Positions 46,806 to 55,821 are shown, numbered from the stretch's first letter. The stretch is 64,000 bases of DNA from Microbacterium sp. AG1240 (GCF_003635115.1 NZ_RBXJ01000001.1:1116001-1180000); one strand, 5' to 3'. The notes: generated from the sequence alone by a model not told the origin. Numbers and translations: made by a program.

Positions 46806-47329
46806 GGGGCGGTCGACTCGCGGTCGTCGCGTCGGTCGAGCTTCTTCAGAAGACCCTTGAGTTCGGCGCGAAGCACCTCTCGCGTGACGACCTCGTCGGT
46901 CGATTCGCGCACCGCCATGCGCAGCGCGACGACCTCGCGAGCGAGGTACTCGGTGTTCTCGAGGTTGCGCTCGGCACGCTGTCGATCCTGCTCGATCTGC
47001 ACGCGGTCGCGGTCGTCCTGTCGGTTCTGAGCGAGCAGGATGAGGGGTGCGGCGTACGAGGCCTGGAGCGAGAGGATCAGCGTGAGCAGGGTGAAGTTCG
47101 TCGCGACCGGGTCGAACTGCCACTCCACGGGTGCGGTGGAGTTCCACGTCAGCCAGACGACCACGAAGACCGTCATCCCGATCAGGAAGCCCGACGTGCC
47201 CATCGCCCGGGCGAACGCCTCGGAGAACTTGCCGAAACGGTCGCGCGACGGATGCGCGGTGCGGCCGAGCTTCCCGCCGCGGTCGCGAGGGGCGTCGAGG
47301 GCGATGCGACGTTTCTGGCGGGCCATCAT
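46802..47329 (-). CDS. DUF1003 membrane protein
   Basis: A 175-residue protein with two transmembrane helices (TSGFLIGMTVFVVVWLTWNS, FTLLTLILSLQASYAAPLILLAQN) and a charged coiled-coil-like C-terminus (QNRQDDRDRVQIEQDRQRAERNLENTEYLAREVVAL). The PYPFxLL-type core of DUF1003 (FDPVATNFTLLTLILSLQASYAAPLIL) is clear. It overlaps its neighbours at both ends (ATGA with the upstream gene, GTGA with mrp), so the three form a tight operon. Function unknown. Confidence 0.9.
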   Translation of the reverse strand: MMARQKRRIALDAPRDRGGKLGRTAHPSRDRFGKFSEAFARAMGTSGFLIGMTVFVVVWLTWNSTAPVEWQFDPVATNFTLLTLILSLQASYAAPLILLAQNRQDDRDRVQIEQDRQRAERNLENTEYLAREVVALRMAVRESTDEVVTREVLRAELKGLLKKLDRRDDRESTAP

Positions 47330-48636
47330 CGCCTCCTCGGGGGCACGGTCGGAATACTTGTGGTCGCGAGCGGCCGCACGGGGGCCGTCGACTTCGGATC
47401 ATCGCTGTCGTGCGAGCGCCAGTCGTCGGGCAGCAGGTAGTCGAGCACGTCGTCGACGCTCACCGCGCCGACGAGGCGATGGGCCTGATCGACCACGGGC
47501 AGCGACACGAGGTTGTAGCTCGCGAGGAGACGCGCGACCTCGGCCGCCGACGCGGTGGCGGGCACGGCCGACACGGTGTCGTCGATGATCGCCCCGAGGC
47601 GCTCGTGCGGGGGATAGCGCAGCATCCGCTGGAAGTGCACGGTGCCCAGAAGCCGTCCGGTCGGGGTCTCGTACGGGGGAAGCGTGACGAACACGGAGGC
47701 GGCGAGGGCGGGATGCAGCTCGTGCCGGCGGATGAGCGCGAGGGCCTCGGCGATCGTGGCATCGGCCGACAGCACGATCGGTTCGGGGGTCATGAGACCG
47801 CCGGCCGTGTCGGGGCTGTACTTCAGGAGTGCTCGGACGTCATCGGCCTCCTCGGGCTCCATGAGGTCGAGGAGTTGCTCGAGACGGCCTTCGGGGAGCT
47901 GGCCGAGGAGGTCGGCGGCGTCGTCCGGCTCCATCGCGTCGAGGATGTCGGCGGCGCGCTCGTCTCCGAGCTGCTCGAGGATGTGCACCTGCTCCTCTTC
48001 GGGCATCTCTTCGAGGGCGTCGGCAAGTCGGTTGTCGGGAAGCTCCTCCGCGACCTCGATGAGGCGGTCGCCGGGAAGATCGAGCAGCGTGTTGGCGAGA
48101 TCGGCGGGCTTGAGATCGGCATAGGTCGCGACGAGCTGCTCCGCCGACTGCGACTCGCCCGGCACCTGCTGCTCGCGCACCTCGGACCACGACGCGAACG
48201 TCGTCGCGCCGCGCGCGAACGGGGAGGCGCTCGTCTTCGGTCGACGAAGGAACAGCTGACCGACGTCCCAGTCGCCCAGCCGACTGCGCTCGATCGCGAC
48301 GTCTTCGATGACCGCGTCGCCCGAGCCGTCGACGAGGAAGACGCGTCGGCCAAGGAGCTCGGCCATCACCCGCACCTCGCCGCCGCGCTGCTGGAAGCGG
48401 CGGACGTTGATGAGTCCCGTCGTGATGACCTGACCCGTGGCGATGGAGGTCACGCGACCGATGGAGACGAACACGTGCCGTCGCCCGGGGATCTCCACGA
48501 CCAGCCCCACGACCCGGGGCGGATCGGATGACCGGTAGATCACCACCACGTCGCGGACCTTGCCGAGCCGGTCACCGGCAGGATCGAATACCGTACAGCC
48601 CGCGAGGCGAGCGACGAAGACTCGTTGCGTGCTCAC
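47326..48636 (-). CDS. PRC-barrel / MgtE N-domain / CBS protein without membrane domain
   Basis: A 436-residue soluble protein. The N-terminal part has two PRC-barrel-like segments (VFVARLAGCTVFDPAGDRLGKVRDVVVIY, LLGRRVFLVDGSGDAVIEDVAIE). It then shows an MgtE N-domain of helical repeats rich in acidic residues (LADALEEMPEEEQVHILEQLGDERAADILDAMEPDDAADLLGQLPEG) and a CBS pair (PDTAGGLMTPEPIVLSADATIAEAL... LVGAVSVDDVLDYLLPDDW). The magnesium channel domain of MgtE is absent. It resembles the mycobacterial CBS protein Rv1232c. It may sense Mg2+ or nucleotides for a partner; no direct evidence. TACTCT 7 nt before the GTG suggests a leaderless message. Confidence 0.88.
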   Translation of the reverse strand: MSTQRVFVARLAGCTVFDPAGDRLGKVRDVVVIYRSSDPPRVVGLVVEIPGRRHVFVSIGRVTSIATGQVITTGLINVRRFQQRGGEVRVMAELLGRRVFLVDGSGDAVIEDVAIERSRLGDWDVGQLFLRRPKTSASPFARGATTFASWSEVREQQVPGESQSAEQLVATYADLKPADLANTLLDLPGDRLIEVAEELPDNRLADALEEMPEEEQVHILEQLGDERAADILDAMEPDDAADLLGQLPEGRLEQLLDLMEPEEADDVRALLKYSPDTAGGLMTPEPIVLSADATIAEALALIRRHELHPALAASVFVTLPPYETPTGRLLGTVHFQRMLRYPPHERLGAIIDDTVSAVPATASAAEVARLLASYNLVSLPVVDQAHRLVGAVSVDDVLDYLLPDDWRSHDSDDPKSTAPVRPLATTSIPTVPPRRR

Positions 48637-48642
48637 TCCCCC

Positions 48643-48648
48643 AGAGTA
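48643..48648 (-). promoter_or_regulatory. -10 box, leaderless start of the PRC-MgtE_N-CBS gene
   Basis: On the minus strand TACTCT, 6 nt, GTG. The G-run in between is too close to the GTG to be a ribosome site. Confidence 0.55.
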
Positions 48649-48700
48649 GCCCGCGACCTCCGCCGATCGGGTGCGCGCCGCTGCGTGAGAGAATGAACGC

Positions 48701-49312
48701 ATGAGCATGCTCGGCGGACGCGTCCCCTCCGGTCGCGAAGAAGTCGGGGAGCAGGTGGCGTCCTTCCCCACGTACGAGGGCGCGCAGAAGGCGGTCTCGG
48801 CTCTCATCGCCGCCGACGTCCCCGCGCGCGACATCGCGATCGTCGGCAAGGGCCTGCGCTCCATCGAGCGCGTGACCGGCCGGCTCGGCTACGCGACGGC
48901 GGCGCGATCGGGCGCCGTGAACGGCGTCCTGCTCGGTCTGCTCTTCTCGTTCATCTTCGTGCTCGGCGAACCGACGGTGCAGATCGGCGCGTTCCTGGGT
49001 GTCATGTTCGTGGGCATCGCGATCGGCATGCTGCTGAGCCTCATCACCTACTCGATCGTGCGTCGTCGTCGCGATTTCGCCTCGGTCATGCAGGTCGTCG
49101 CCGACCACTACGAGGTCTGCGTGACGGCGTCGAGCCTGCACCGCGCGCGCCAGATCGTCGGTCCGGGCACCGCCCCCGCGTCCGACCCGTCGACGACGGC
49201 AGACCCGACGCCCGTGGCCCCCCAGCCCGAGGAGCCGCCCCGATACGGTGAGCGTCTTCCGCCGGCCGCGCCCTCGCAGGGCGCGCCGGAACGGATCGAA
49301 CCTCCCGCGTGA
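48701..49312 (+). CDS. YflT/general stress protein 17M-like membrane protein
   Basis: A 203-residue protein. The N-terminal segment (VASFPTYEGAQKAVSALIAADVPARDIAIVGKGLRSIERVTGRLGYATAA) is the YflT/17M heat-stress domain. Two glycine-rich hydrophobic helices follow (GAVNGVLLGLLFSFIFVLG, IGAFLGVMFVGIAIGMLLSLITYSIV), then a Pro-rich tail. Divergent from the CBS gene with which it is also neighbour in mycobacteria (Rv1234). GAGAAT 6 nt before the ATG suggests a leaderless start. Its stop overlaps the next GTG. Confidence 0.85.
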   Translation: MSMLGGRVPSGREEVGEQVASFPTYEGAQKAVSALIAADVPARDIAIVGKGLRSIERVTGRLGYATAARSGAVNGVLLGLLFSFIFVLGEPTVQIGAFLGVMFVGIAIGMLLSLITYSIVRRRRDFASVMQVVADHYEVCVTASSLHRARQIVGPGTAPASDPSTTADPTPVAPQPEEPPRYGERLPPAAPSQGAPERIEPPA

Positions 49313-49974
49313 GCGACCGGCCGCTGACCGTCGAGCTCCCGGCCGGCCCGGCGACCGTCTCGACGGTCTGGGAGCGGCCCGATGGCGCCTGGGCGACGAT
49401 CGCCGTCGCGCACGGTGCGGGCGCGGGCTACCGGCATCCGTTCCTCGAGGGGCTCGCGCGCTCGCTCGTCGACGCCGGCATCGCCACCCTGCGCTTCAAC
49501 TTCCCCTACGTCCAAGCGGGACGGCGGATGCCGGGACCGGCCGCTCACGCGATCGAGACCTGGGGCGCGGTCTTCGCGTGGCTGGACGACGCCGCGGCGC
49601 CCGGGCCCGTGTGGGCCGCCGGCAAGTCGTACGGCGGGCGGATGGCCTCGATGGCGGCGGCGGCCGGAACCATCGCCCCGGCGGGGCTCGTCTACCTGGG
49701 TTATCCGCTGCATCCTCCCGGCGACCCGTCGAAGGCGCGCACCGCCCACCTGCCCGACATCGCGCAGCGGCAGGTCTTCATCGAGGGCACGAACGACCCG
49801 TTCATCGAGCCCCACGATCAGCTGGAGGCGGCGGTCGCCGCCTGCCGCGATGCGACGCTGCGGTGGGTCGACGGCGGCGGTCACTCGTTCGAGGTGAAGG
49901 GCCGCAGGCGCCCCGCCGACGAGATCGGCGCCGACATCGCCTCGATCGTCGTCGAGGCGATGCGGGCGGGCTGA
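49309..49974 (+). CDS. Alpha/beta hydrolase (KANL3/Tex30-like)
   Basis: A 221-residue hydrolase. The triad is visible: nucleophile Ser in GKSYGGRM, Asp in EGTNDPFIEP and His in DGGGHSFEVK. AVAHGAGAGYRHPF supplies the oxyanion region. The compact fold without cap fits the KANL3/Tex30 (dienelactone-hydrolase-related) family. The GTG start overlaps the stop of the stress protein gene. Substrate unknown. Confidence 0.88.
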   Translation: MSDRPLTVELPAGPATVSTVWERPDGAWATIAVAHGAGAGYRHPFLEGLARSLVDAGIATLRFNFPYVQAGRRMPGPAAHAIETWGAVFAWLDDAAAPGPVWAAGKSYGGRMASMAAAAGTIAPAGLVYLGYPLHPPGDPSKARTAHLPDIAQRQVFIEGTNDPFIEPHDQLEAAVAACRDATLRWVDGGGHSFEVKGRRRPADEIGADIASIVVEAMRAG

Positions 49975-49977
49975 CGC

Positions 49978-51399
49978 TCAGCGCTGCGAGAGGCGCGCCA
50001 CCCACTCCTCGACCTCGTCGGCGGTGCGGGGGATGCCCGCCGAGAGGTTCTCGGGTCCGTCGACGGTCATGAGGATGTCGTCTTCGATCCGCACACCGAT
50101 GCCCCGATACTCCTCGGGCACGGTGAGGTCGTCGACTTGGAAGTAGAGACCGGGCTCGATCGTGAAGACCATGCCGGGCTCGAGCTCACCGTCGTAGTAC
50201 ATGTCGCGGCGGGCCTGAGCGCAGTCGTGCACGTCGATACCGAGGTGATGGCTCGTGCCGTGCACCATGTAGCGGCGGTGCTGGCCGCCCCGCCGCGGAT
50301 CGAGCGCTTCGTCGGCCGACACCGGCAGCAGACCCCATTCGGCCACGCGCGCGGCGATGACCTCCATGGCGGCTTCGTGGACGGAGCGGAACTTCGCGCC
50401 GGGCTTCGCCGCGGCGAATGCCGCGTCTGCGGCCTCGCGCACCGTCTCGTAGATCTTGCGCTGGACGGGCGAGAACGTGCCGTCCACGGGGATCGTGCGC
50501 GTGATGTCTGCGGTGTACAGGCTGTCCACCTCGACCCCCGCGTCGACGAGCAGCAGGTCGCCGGGCAGCACGGCACCGTCATTGCGCGTCCAGTGCAGGT
50601 AGCAGGCGTGCGGGCCGGACGCGGCGATGGTGTCGTAGCCCTCGGTGTTGCCGTCGCTGCGCGCCCGCTGGTGGAACACGCCCTCGATGATCCGCTCTCC
50701 GCGCGGGTGCGCGACGATACGGGGGAGATCGGCGACGATGTCGTCGAACCCCTTCACGGTGACGTCGACGGCGAGGCGCATCTGCGAGATCTCCCAGTCG
50801 TCCTTGACGAGTCGCAGCTCGGAGACGACGCGCGCCAGATCGTCGTCGTCGCCGAGGGTGACGTCGTCGTCGCCGTGCTCGAGCGAGTCGAGGTGCGCGG
50901 TCGTGAGGCCCAGGTCGGCGGACACCCCGGCGAGCGAGGGGCGGGGACCGATCCAGAACTCGCCGATCGAGGCGTCGGCGTAGAACTCGGGGGTCGTCCG
51001 GTCGGCGCGTTCGCGGAAGTAGAGCACGACGTCGTGCCCGCCGTCGCGCGGGTCGAAGACGAGCACGGAGTCGGGCTCGGACTCGTTCTCCCACCCCGTG
51101 AGATGCGCGAAGGCGGAGTGCGGCCGGAACGGATAGTCGGTGTCGTTGCTGCGCTGCTTCAGACCGCCGGCCGGGATGACGAGCCGCCGGCCCGGGAACG
51201 CGCGTGAGACGGCATCCCTGCGGCGAGCCGCCCAGGCGGCCTGCTCGCGCGGCTCGGGGACGCCGTCCGGACGCGTCGCCCAGCCCTCGGCGATCGCGTC
51301 GAGGAATCCCTGCGGGAAGGGCTGCCGTCGGTTCGTCGTGGTCTCGGCCGGCGCGCCGTCGGTCGCGGTCGTCGTGTCGTTCTGGCCTGCGTCGCTCAT
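49978..51399 (-). CDS. pepP: Xaa-Pro aminopeptidase (aminopeptidase P)
   Basis: A 473-residue M24 metallopeptidase that removes N-terminal residues before proline. An N-terminal creatinase-like domain (FPGRRLVIPAGGLKQRSNDTDYPFRPHSAFAHLTGWENE) precedes the pita-bread catalytic domain. Metal ligands are in LLVDAGVEVDSLYTADITRTIP (two Asp), HGTSHHLGIDVHD (His), TIEPGLYF (Glu) and GIGVRIEDDIL (Glu). Length normal for the type II PepP of actinobacteria. Convergent with the hydrolase gene, 3-nt gap. Confidence 0.95.
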   Translation of the reverse strand: MSDAGQNDTTTATDGAPAETTTNRRQPFPQGFLDAIAEGWATRPDGVPEPREQAAWAARRRDAVSRAFPGRRLVIPAGGLKQRSNDTDYPFRPHSAFAHLTGWENESEPDSVLVFDPRDGGHDVVLYFRERADRTTPEFYADASIGEFWIGPRPSLAGVSADLGLTTAHLDSLEHGDDDVTLGDDDDLARVVSELRLVKDDWEISQMRLAVDVTVKGFDDIVADLPRIVAHPRGERIIEGVFHQRARSDGNTEGYDTIAASGPHACYLHWTRNDGAVLPGDLLLVDAGVEVDSLYTADITRTIPVDGTFSPVQRKIYETVREAADAAFAAAKPGAKFRSVHEAAMEVIAARVAEWGLLPVSADEALDPRRGGQHRRYMVHGTSHHLGIDVHDCAQARRDMYYDGELEPGMVFTIEPGLYFQVDDLTVPEEYRGIGVRIEDDILMTVDGPENLSAGIPRTADEVEEWVARLSQR

Positions 51400-51427
51400 A
51401 CTCCCAGTGTCTCACCGGGAGGATGGA

Positions 51428-52459
51428 TCATCCCTGGGCGGGCTCGAGCTGGACGACGAGCGGACGATGGTCGCTGCCGGAGGAGTCGAGGGATTTCAGC
51501 ACCGCGGATCCCGTGGCCCGCCATCTCGGTGAGACGAGGATGTGATCGATCGGGGCACCGAAGAGCGCGGGGAACTGTGTCGTCCACGTGCCGACCCCGC
51601 CGTTGCCCGTGTCTGCGGCGGCGTCGTGGCATCGACCGAGAGCCCCACCGTCGACGCCGAGCCCCGCCATATGGTCGAGCGTGGCGTTGAAGTCGCCCGC
51701 GAGGATGACGTTGTCGGCGGCGCACTGGTCGGCGAGCCACTGCAGGTCGTCGCGCCAGTGCTGCATGTAGGACTGCCGCGGCGCCACCGCGTGCGCTGCC
51801 ACCACGATCGGACCGTCGCCGGAGGTCGGCATGGCGACCGCGCTCGGCACGGTGGAGGTGTTGCTCGTGCCGTCCTGCGACGACTCGATGACGGAGTAGT
51901 CGCCCAGCTCGGGACTGATGAGCACCGTGGTGGAGGTGGCGTCCCACCCGTCGATGCCGTACTCGCCGTACTCGGCGTGGTGAGCCCACATGGGCCGGCC
52001 GAGATCGCCCATGACGATCGCCACCTTCTCGCCGGTGTCGATTGTCGTCTCGGGGAGCGTGATGATGTCGGCGTTCATCGCGACGGCGATCTGGGCGATC
52101 GTCTCGGGGGCGGTCGCCGAACCGGCGGTGTTCCAGGTCATCACGCGCAGGCTGGTGTCGGTCTTGTCGGGCAGCGCGTCGGTTCCGATACCGCGGGAGG
52201 CCATGATGCCGGCGTTGGCCCCCGCCGCGACGAGCGAGACGACCGCCAGGGTGAGCGCGAGGGCACGGATCGGTCGCGCCAGGGCGAAGATCAGGGCGAG
52301 GATCGCGAGGGCCGCGAATGCGGCGGCCAGCGGGCCCCGGAACGACACGATCTGCGCGATCGGAAAGGTGCGTTCGAGCTTGAACAGCTGGGGCCAGGTG
52401 AGCACCGCCGCCCCGCCTGTGCAGAGCAGCGCGATGAGAACCCCCCAGACGCGACGCAC
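51428..52459 (-). CDS. Endonuclease/exonuclease/phosphatase-family membrane protein
   Basis: A 343-residue protein. Three N-terminal hydrophobic helices (VWGVLIALLCTGGAAVLTW, LAAAFAALAILALIFALA, ALALTLAVVSLVAAGANAGIM) anchor an extracytoplasmic EEP domain: VMTWNTAG, ITLPET (metal Glu), HAVAPR (His), GDFNATLDHM (Asp-x-Asn) and the final SGSDHRPLVV (Asp-His). All catalytic residues of the DNase I-like fold are there. Substrate could be a phospholipid, nucleic acid or phosphosugar. The GTG start follows TAGAGT by 6 nt, indicating a leaderless message. Confidence 0.88.
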   Translation of the reverse strand: MRRVWGVLIALLCTGGAAVLTWPQLFKLERTFPIAQIVSFRGPLAAAFAALAILALIFALARPIRALALTLAVVSLVAAGANAGIMASRGIGTDALPDKTDTSLRVMTWNTAGSATAPETIAQIAVAMNADIITLPETTIDTGEKVAIVMGDLGRPMWAHHAEYGEYGIDGWDATSTTVLISPELGDYSVIESSQDGTSNTSTVPSAVAMPTSGDGPIVVAAHAVAPRQSYMQHWRDDLQWLADQCAADNVILAGDFNATLDHMAGLGVDGGALGRCHDAAADTGNGGVGTWTTQFPALFGAPIDHILVSPRWRATGSAVLKSLDSSGSDHRPLVVQLEPAQG

Positions 52460-52465
52460 CCCGTG

Positions 52466-52471
52466 ACTCTA
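52466..52471 (-). promoter_or_regulatory. -10 box, leaderless start of the EEP gene
   Basis: On the minus strand TAGAGT, 6 nt, GTG. Confidence 0.5.
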
Positions 52472-52503
52472 GGACAGCAGTCTGGGAGATCGACGGATGC
52501 GGC

Positions 52504-52509
52504 TACCCT
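52504..52509 (+). promoter_or_regulatory. -10 box, leaderless start of the PHP gene
   Basis: TACCCT, 7 nt, GTG at 52517. Divergent from the EEP promoter 33 nt away. Confidence 0.55.
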
Positions 52510-52516
52510 CGGGGGA

Positions 52517-53380
52517 GTGGAGTCGGTGCGCAGGTTCGAGGGTCCGAGTGACCTGCATCTGCATTCGGCATGCTCGGACGGCACCGAGGCCCCGGCGCTC
52601 GTCATGGCAGCCGCCCACCGACACGGGCTGCGGACGGCGGCGCTGACCGACCACGACACGACCACCGGGTGGGCGGAGGCCGCCGAGGCCGCGTCGTCGC
52701 TCGGCATGACGTTCCTCCCCGGTATGGAGCTCTCCGCTCTCCACGAGTGGCGCAGCGTCCACCTGCTGGCCTACCTGTTCGATCCCGACGAGCCGTCGCT
52801 GCGCGCGATGACCGATCGCATCCGTTCCTCGCGGGTGGATCGCGCCAGGGTGATGGCCGATCGCATCTCCCGGGACTACGACCTGGTGTGGGACGACATC
52901 GTCGCCCAGACCTCCGACGGGGCCACCGTCGGCCGACCGCACATCGCCGACGCCCTCGTCGCACGCGGACTCGTGCGCGACCGGGCCGAGGCGTTCGCGG
53001 GCATTCTCAGCCCGGCGGGCGACTACTACGTGGCGCTCTACGCGCCGGATCCGGTCACGGCGGTCTCGCTCGTCGTGGGGGCCGGGGGAGTGCCCATCAT
53101 CGCGCACCCGGCGGGGCGAGCGGGTCTTCTGCCGTCGCGGCTGCTCGACCGCATGCTCGAGGCGGGCCTCGCCGGCTTCGAGCTCGGCCACCGCGAGAAC
53201 CTCGCTCCCGGCATCCGCACGCTCCGGCGCATCGCCGACGAACGCGGTCTGATCGTCACCGGCTCGAGCGACTACCACGGTCTGGGCAAGCCGAATCAGC
53301 CCGGTGAGAACACCACCGCCGACGCGGAGGTCGCGAAGATCATCGCCCTCGCGAGCGGTACGGCGCCCGTCTACCCCTGA
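52517..53380 (+). CDS. PHP-domain phosphoesterase
   Basis: A 287-residue metal-dependent phosphoesterase of the YciV/RNase AM type. Metal-binding motifs are DLHLHSACSDG, LTDHDTTTGW, PGMELSA, HLLAYLF, GRPHIADALV, IIAHPAGR and GSSDYHG. Characterised relatives hydrolyse 3',5'-bisphosphonucleotides or trim short RNA ends, so a role in RNA turnover is possible. The GTG at 52517 is favoured by the leaderless -10 box; longer open reading upstream runs through the antisense of the EEP gene and is not coding. Confidence 0.9.
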   Translation: MESVRRFEGPSDLHLHSACSDGTEAPALVMAAAHRHGLRTAALTDHDTTTGWAEAAEAASSLGMTFLPGMELSALHEWRSVHLLAYLFDPDEPSLRAMTDRIRSSRVDRARVMADRISRDYDLVWDDIVAQTSDGATVGRPHIADALVARGLVRDRAEAFAGILSPAGDYYVALYAPDPVTAVSLVVGAGGVPIIAHPAGRAGLLPSRLLDRMLEAGLAGFELGHRENLAPGIRTLRRIADERGLIVTGSSDYHGLGKPNQPGENTTADAEVAKIIALASGTAPVYP

Positions 53381-53398
53381 CACCGCGCCCACGACGAA

Positions 53399-53423
53399 GG
53401 GGCGCCCGGTCGTCGGACGCCCC
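53399..53423. terminator. Bidirectional terminator hairpin
   Basis: GGGGCGCCCG pairs with CGGACGCCCC with a single mismatch, between the convergent PHP and DEAD-box genes. Confidence 0.75.
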
Positions 53424-53463
53424 CTCGGGAGATTCGGATGCTGCGCCCGGCGGACGCCGCGGA

Positions 53464-54921
53464 TCAGGCGGCGGGTGCGCCGCCGCCCGTGCGGGCTCCG
53501 CCGCGACGACGACGTCGACGCCGCGGTGCGGCGTTGCCGTCGTGGTGCTCGGAGCCGCCGCCGTCGTGCGTGCCGGCGCCCTCGGGCGTGGCGTCGGCGG
53601 CGGCGCCGTGCTCGGCGATCGGCTGGGGTTCGCGCGAAGACTGCTCCGGTCGCGAGCGGCGACGACGGCTGCCGTTCTCTCCCGAGCCGGAGTCGGAGCG
53701 CGGCTTCGATGTCTCGGCCGCCTGGGCGCGGGGAGCCGTGGTCAGACGACCCTTCGTGCCCTCGGGGATGTTCAGGTCGGTGAACAGGTGCGGGCTCGAC
53801 GAGTAGGTCTCGGTGGGCTCGGGCTGCCCGAAGTCGAGCGCGCGGTTGATGAGCGCCCACTTGTGCAGGTCGTCCCAGTCGACGAACGTGACGGCGATGC
53901 CCGTCTTGCCGGCACGGCCGGTGCGCCCGGCGCGGTGCAGGTACGTCTTCTCGTCGTCGGGGATCGTGTGGTTGATGACGTGGGTCACGTCGTCGACGTC
54001 GATGCCGCGAGCTGCGACGTCGGTGGCGATCAGCACGTCTTTCTTCCCCGCCTTAAAGGCGGCCATCGAGCGCTCGCGGGCCTCCTGGCTCATGTCGCCG
54101 TGCACGGAGGCGGTGTTGAAGCCCCGGTCGCCCAGCTCGTCGGAGAGGCGCTGCGCGGCGCGCTTGGTGCGCGTGAAGATGACGGTCTTGCCCCGTTCGT
54201 CGGCCTGCAGGATGCGGGCGATGACCTCGTCCTTGTCGAGCGAGTGCGCGCGGTAGACGAGGTGCTGGATGTTCGCCTGCGTCAGACCCTCGTCGGGGTC
54301 GGTGGCGCGGATGTGGATGGGGTTCGACATGAACCGGCGGGCGAGGGCGACGATCGGCCCCGGCATCGTCGCGGAGAACAGCTGCGTGTGGCGCACCGGC
54401 GCGACCTTGGTGAAGATCTTCTCGATGTCGGCGAGGAATCCGAGGTCGAGCATCTTGTCGGCTTCGTCGAGGACGACCTCCACGGCGCTCGACAGGTCGA
54501 GCAGGCGCTGGTTGTTCAGGTCGATCAGGCGACCCGGGGTGCCGACGACGATCTGCGCGCCGGCCTTCAGCTGGTCGATCTGTCCTTCGTAGGCCTTGCC
54601 GCCGTAGATCGCCACGACGCTGGTCGAGCGGCCCGACGTGAGCATGTCCATGTCTTCGTAGACCTGCACGGCGAGTTCGCGCGTGGGGACGACGATGAGC
54701 GCCTTGACCCCGGGCTCGGGGTTCAGGCCGAGTCGCTGCACGACGGGGATGCCGAAGCCGAAGGTCTTGCCGGTACCGGTCTTGGCCTGGCCGATGATGT
54801 CCTGGCCGGGAAGGCCCAGCGGAATCGTCTGCTCCTGGATGGGGAAGGCATCGACGATGCCCTTCGACGCGAGCACGTCGACGATGTCCTGGTCTACGCC
54901 GAGCTCGGCGAAGGTCGTCAC
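53464..54921 (-). CDS. DEAD-box ATP-dependent RNA helicase (RhlE-like)
   Basis: A 485-residue helicase. It has the Q motif FPIQEQTIPLGL, motif I AKTGTGKT, Ia VPTRELAVQ, motif II DEADKMLD (DEAD), motif III FSATM and, in the second RecA domain, ATDVAARGIDVDDVTHVI and HRAGRTGRAGKTG. The C-terminal ~100 residues are low-complexity with Arg-rich and Gly-rich clusters (RRRRSRPE, PRRRRRRRGG), likely for RNA binding. The GTG at 54921 begins the conserved TTFAELGVDQDIV segment; in-frame ATG 57 nt upstream is possible. Roles include ribosome assembly and cold adaptation. Confidence 0.93.
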   Translation of the reverse strand: MTTFAELGVDQDIVDVLASKGIVDAFPIQEQTIPLGLPGQDIIGQAKTGTGKTFGFGIPVVQRLGLNPEPGVKALIVVPTRELAVQVYEDMDMLTSGRSTSVVAIYGGKAYEGQIDQLKAGAQIVVGTPGRLIDLNNQRLLDLSSAVEVVLDEADKMLDLGFLADIEKIFTKVAPVRHTQLFSATMPGPIVALARRFMSNPIHIRATDPDEGLTQANIQHLVYRAHSLDKDEVIARILQADERGKTVIFTRTKRAAQRLSDELGDRGFNTASVHGDMSQEARERSMAAFKAGKKDVLIATDVAARGIDVDDVTHVINHTIPDDEKTYLHRAGRTGRAGKTGIAVTFVDWDDLHKWALINRALDFGQPEPTETYSSSPHLFTDLNIPEGTKGRLTTAPRAQAAETSKPRSDSGSGENGSRRRRSRPEQSSREPQPIAEHGAAADATPEGAGTHDGGGSEHHDGNAAPRRRRRRRGGARTGGGAPAA

Positions 54922-55091
54922 GATATGAGCCTGTCCGGCGGAAGAGAGCCGCCTAGAGTGATCGGTCCACGCCCTCACTCAGCCGCAGGCGCGGGGGTCC
55001 CGATCCGACGCCGGGACCCCTCAACGATACCGGAGCGGTCCGGATGCGGCGGAAAGGCGCGTACCTCGGCGGGGCGCAGCGGCCGCGGGCT

Positions 55092-55097
55092 TAGGCT
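55092..55097 (+). promoter_or_regulatory. -10 box, leaderless start of the ferritin-like gene
   Basis: TAGGCT, 7 nt, GTG at 55105. Confidence 0.5.
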
Positions 55098-55104
55098 TTC
55101 GTAC

Positions 55105-55821
55105 GTGTTCGAGTGGTTGCGTCGTCGTGGTCGCCCTGCCGGTCGCACCCTCACTCTGAGGTCGCGCGGCGATTTCGGCGACGCCGTGCGGGTCGATTTC
55201 GCCGAGTTGGCGCCGGAGGTCGACACCTTCCTGGGTCAGGCGGCCTACCTGCAGCTGGGCTTCTTCGAGACGTTGAGCGAGCTGATCGCCTCGACACCGG
55301 AGCTCGCCCAGAAGGAGGCGCTCTCCCGCGCCGCGGGCGCGGCTCTCACGAAGCACGAGGCGCTCGTCTCCCTCATCCGGGAGCGGGGCGACGATCCAAC
55401 CGCCCTCATGCTGCCGTTTCGCGAGTCCCTCGACGCCTTCCGCCGCGCGACGCACGGCGTCCGACCCCAGGAGACGATGGTCTCGGTGCACATCACCGCC
55501 GGGATGCTCGACGACTTCTATCTGGCCCTGTCGGCGAGCTACGGCGACACCGGTCGTCGCGTCGCGCGCATCCTCCGCGCCGACGACGACCGCCAGGCCA
55601 TCGTCGAGATCATCGCCGCCACGATCGACAGCGATGAGGAGTGGCGCTCGCTTCTGGCGATGTGGGGCCGCCGGCTTGTCGGCGACACGCTTCTCGTCGC
55701 GCGCGCGGCCCTCCGGCCGACGACGCTCGGCGCCGCCGACGAGGAGCGGGTCGAACCGGTGTTCACCGAGCTGATGGCCGCTCACTCGCGGCGCATGGAC
55801 GCCACCGGCCTCGCGGCCTGA
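55105..55821 (+). CDS. Ferritin-like (MiaE-like) helical protein
   Basis: A 238-residue all-alpha protein. Four long helices carry carboxylates and histidines in ferritin-like spacing: LGFFETLSELI, QKEALSRAAGAALTKHEALVSLI, DDFYLALSASYGD and DSDEEWRSLLAMWGRRLVGDTLLVARAAL. It resembles the ferritin-like family found beside rhlE and adnA in actinobacteria (Rv3210c-like), which is related to the tRNA hydroxylase MiaE. A di-iron site is plausible but not proven. Function unknown. Confidence 0.8.
   Translation: MFEWLRRRGRPAGRTLTLRSRGDFGDAVRVDFAELAPEVDTFLGQAAYLQLGFFETLSELIASTPELAQKEALSRAAGAALTKHEALVSLIRERGDDPTALMLPFRESLDAFRRATHGVRPQETMVSVHITAGMLDDFYLALSASYGDTGRRVARILRADDDRQAIVEIIAATIDSDEEWRSLLAMWGRRLVGDTLLVARAALRPTTLGAADEERVEPVFTELMAAHSRRMDATGLAA

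Noticed and set aside
53464..53760. Arg/Gly-rich end of the DEAD-box gene as a separate small gene
   Set aside because: It is in frame and continuous with the helicase and typical of the C-terminal tails of actinobacterial RhlE proteins.
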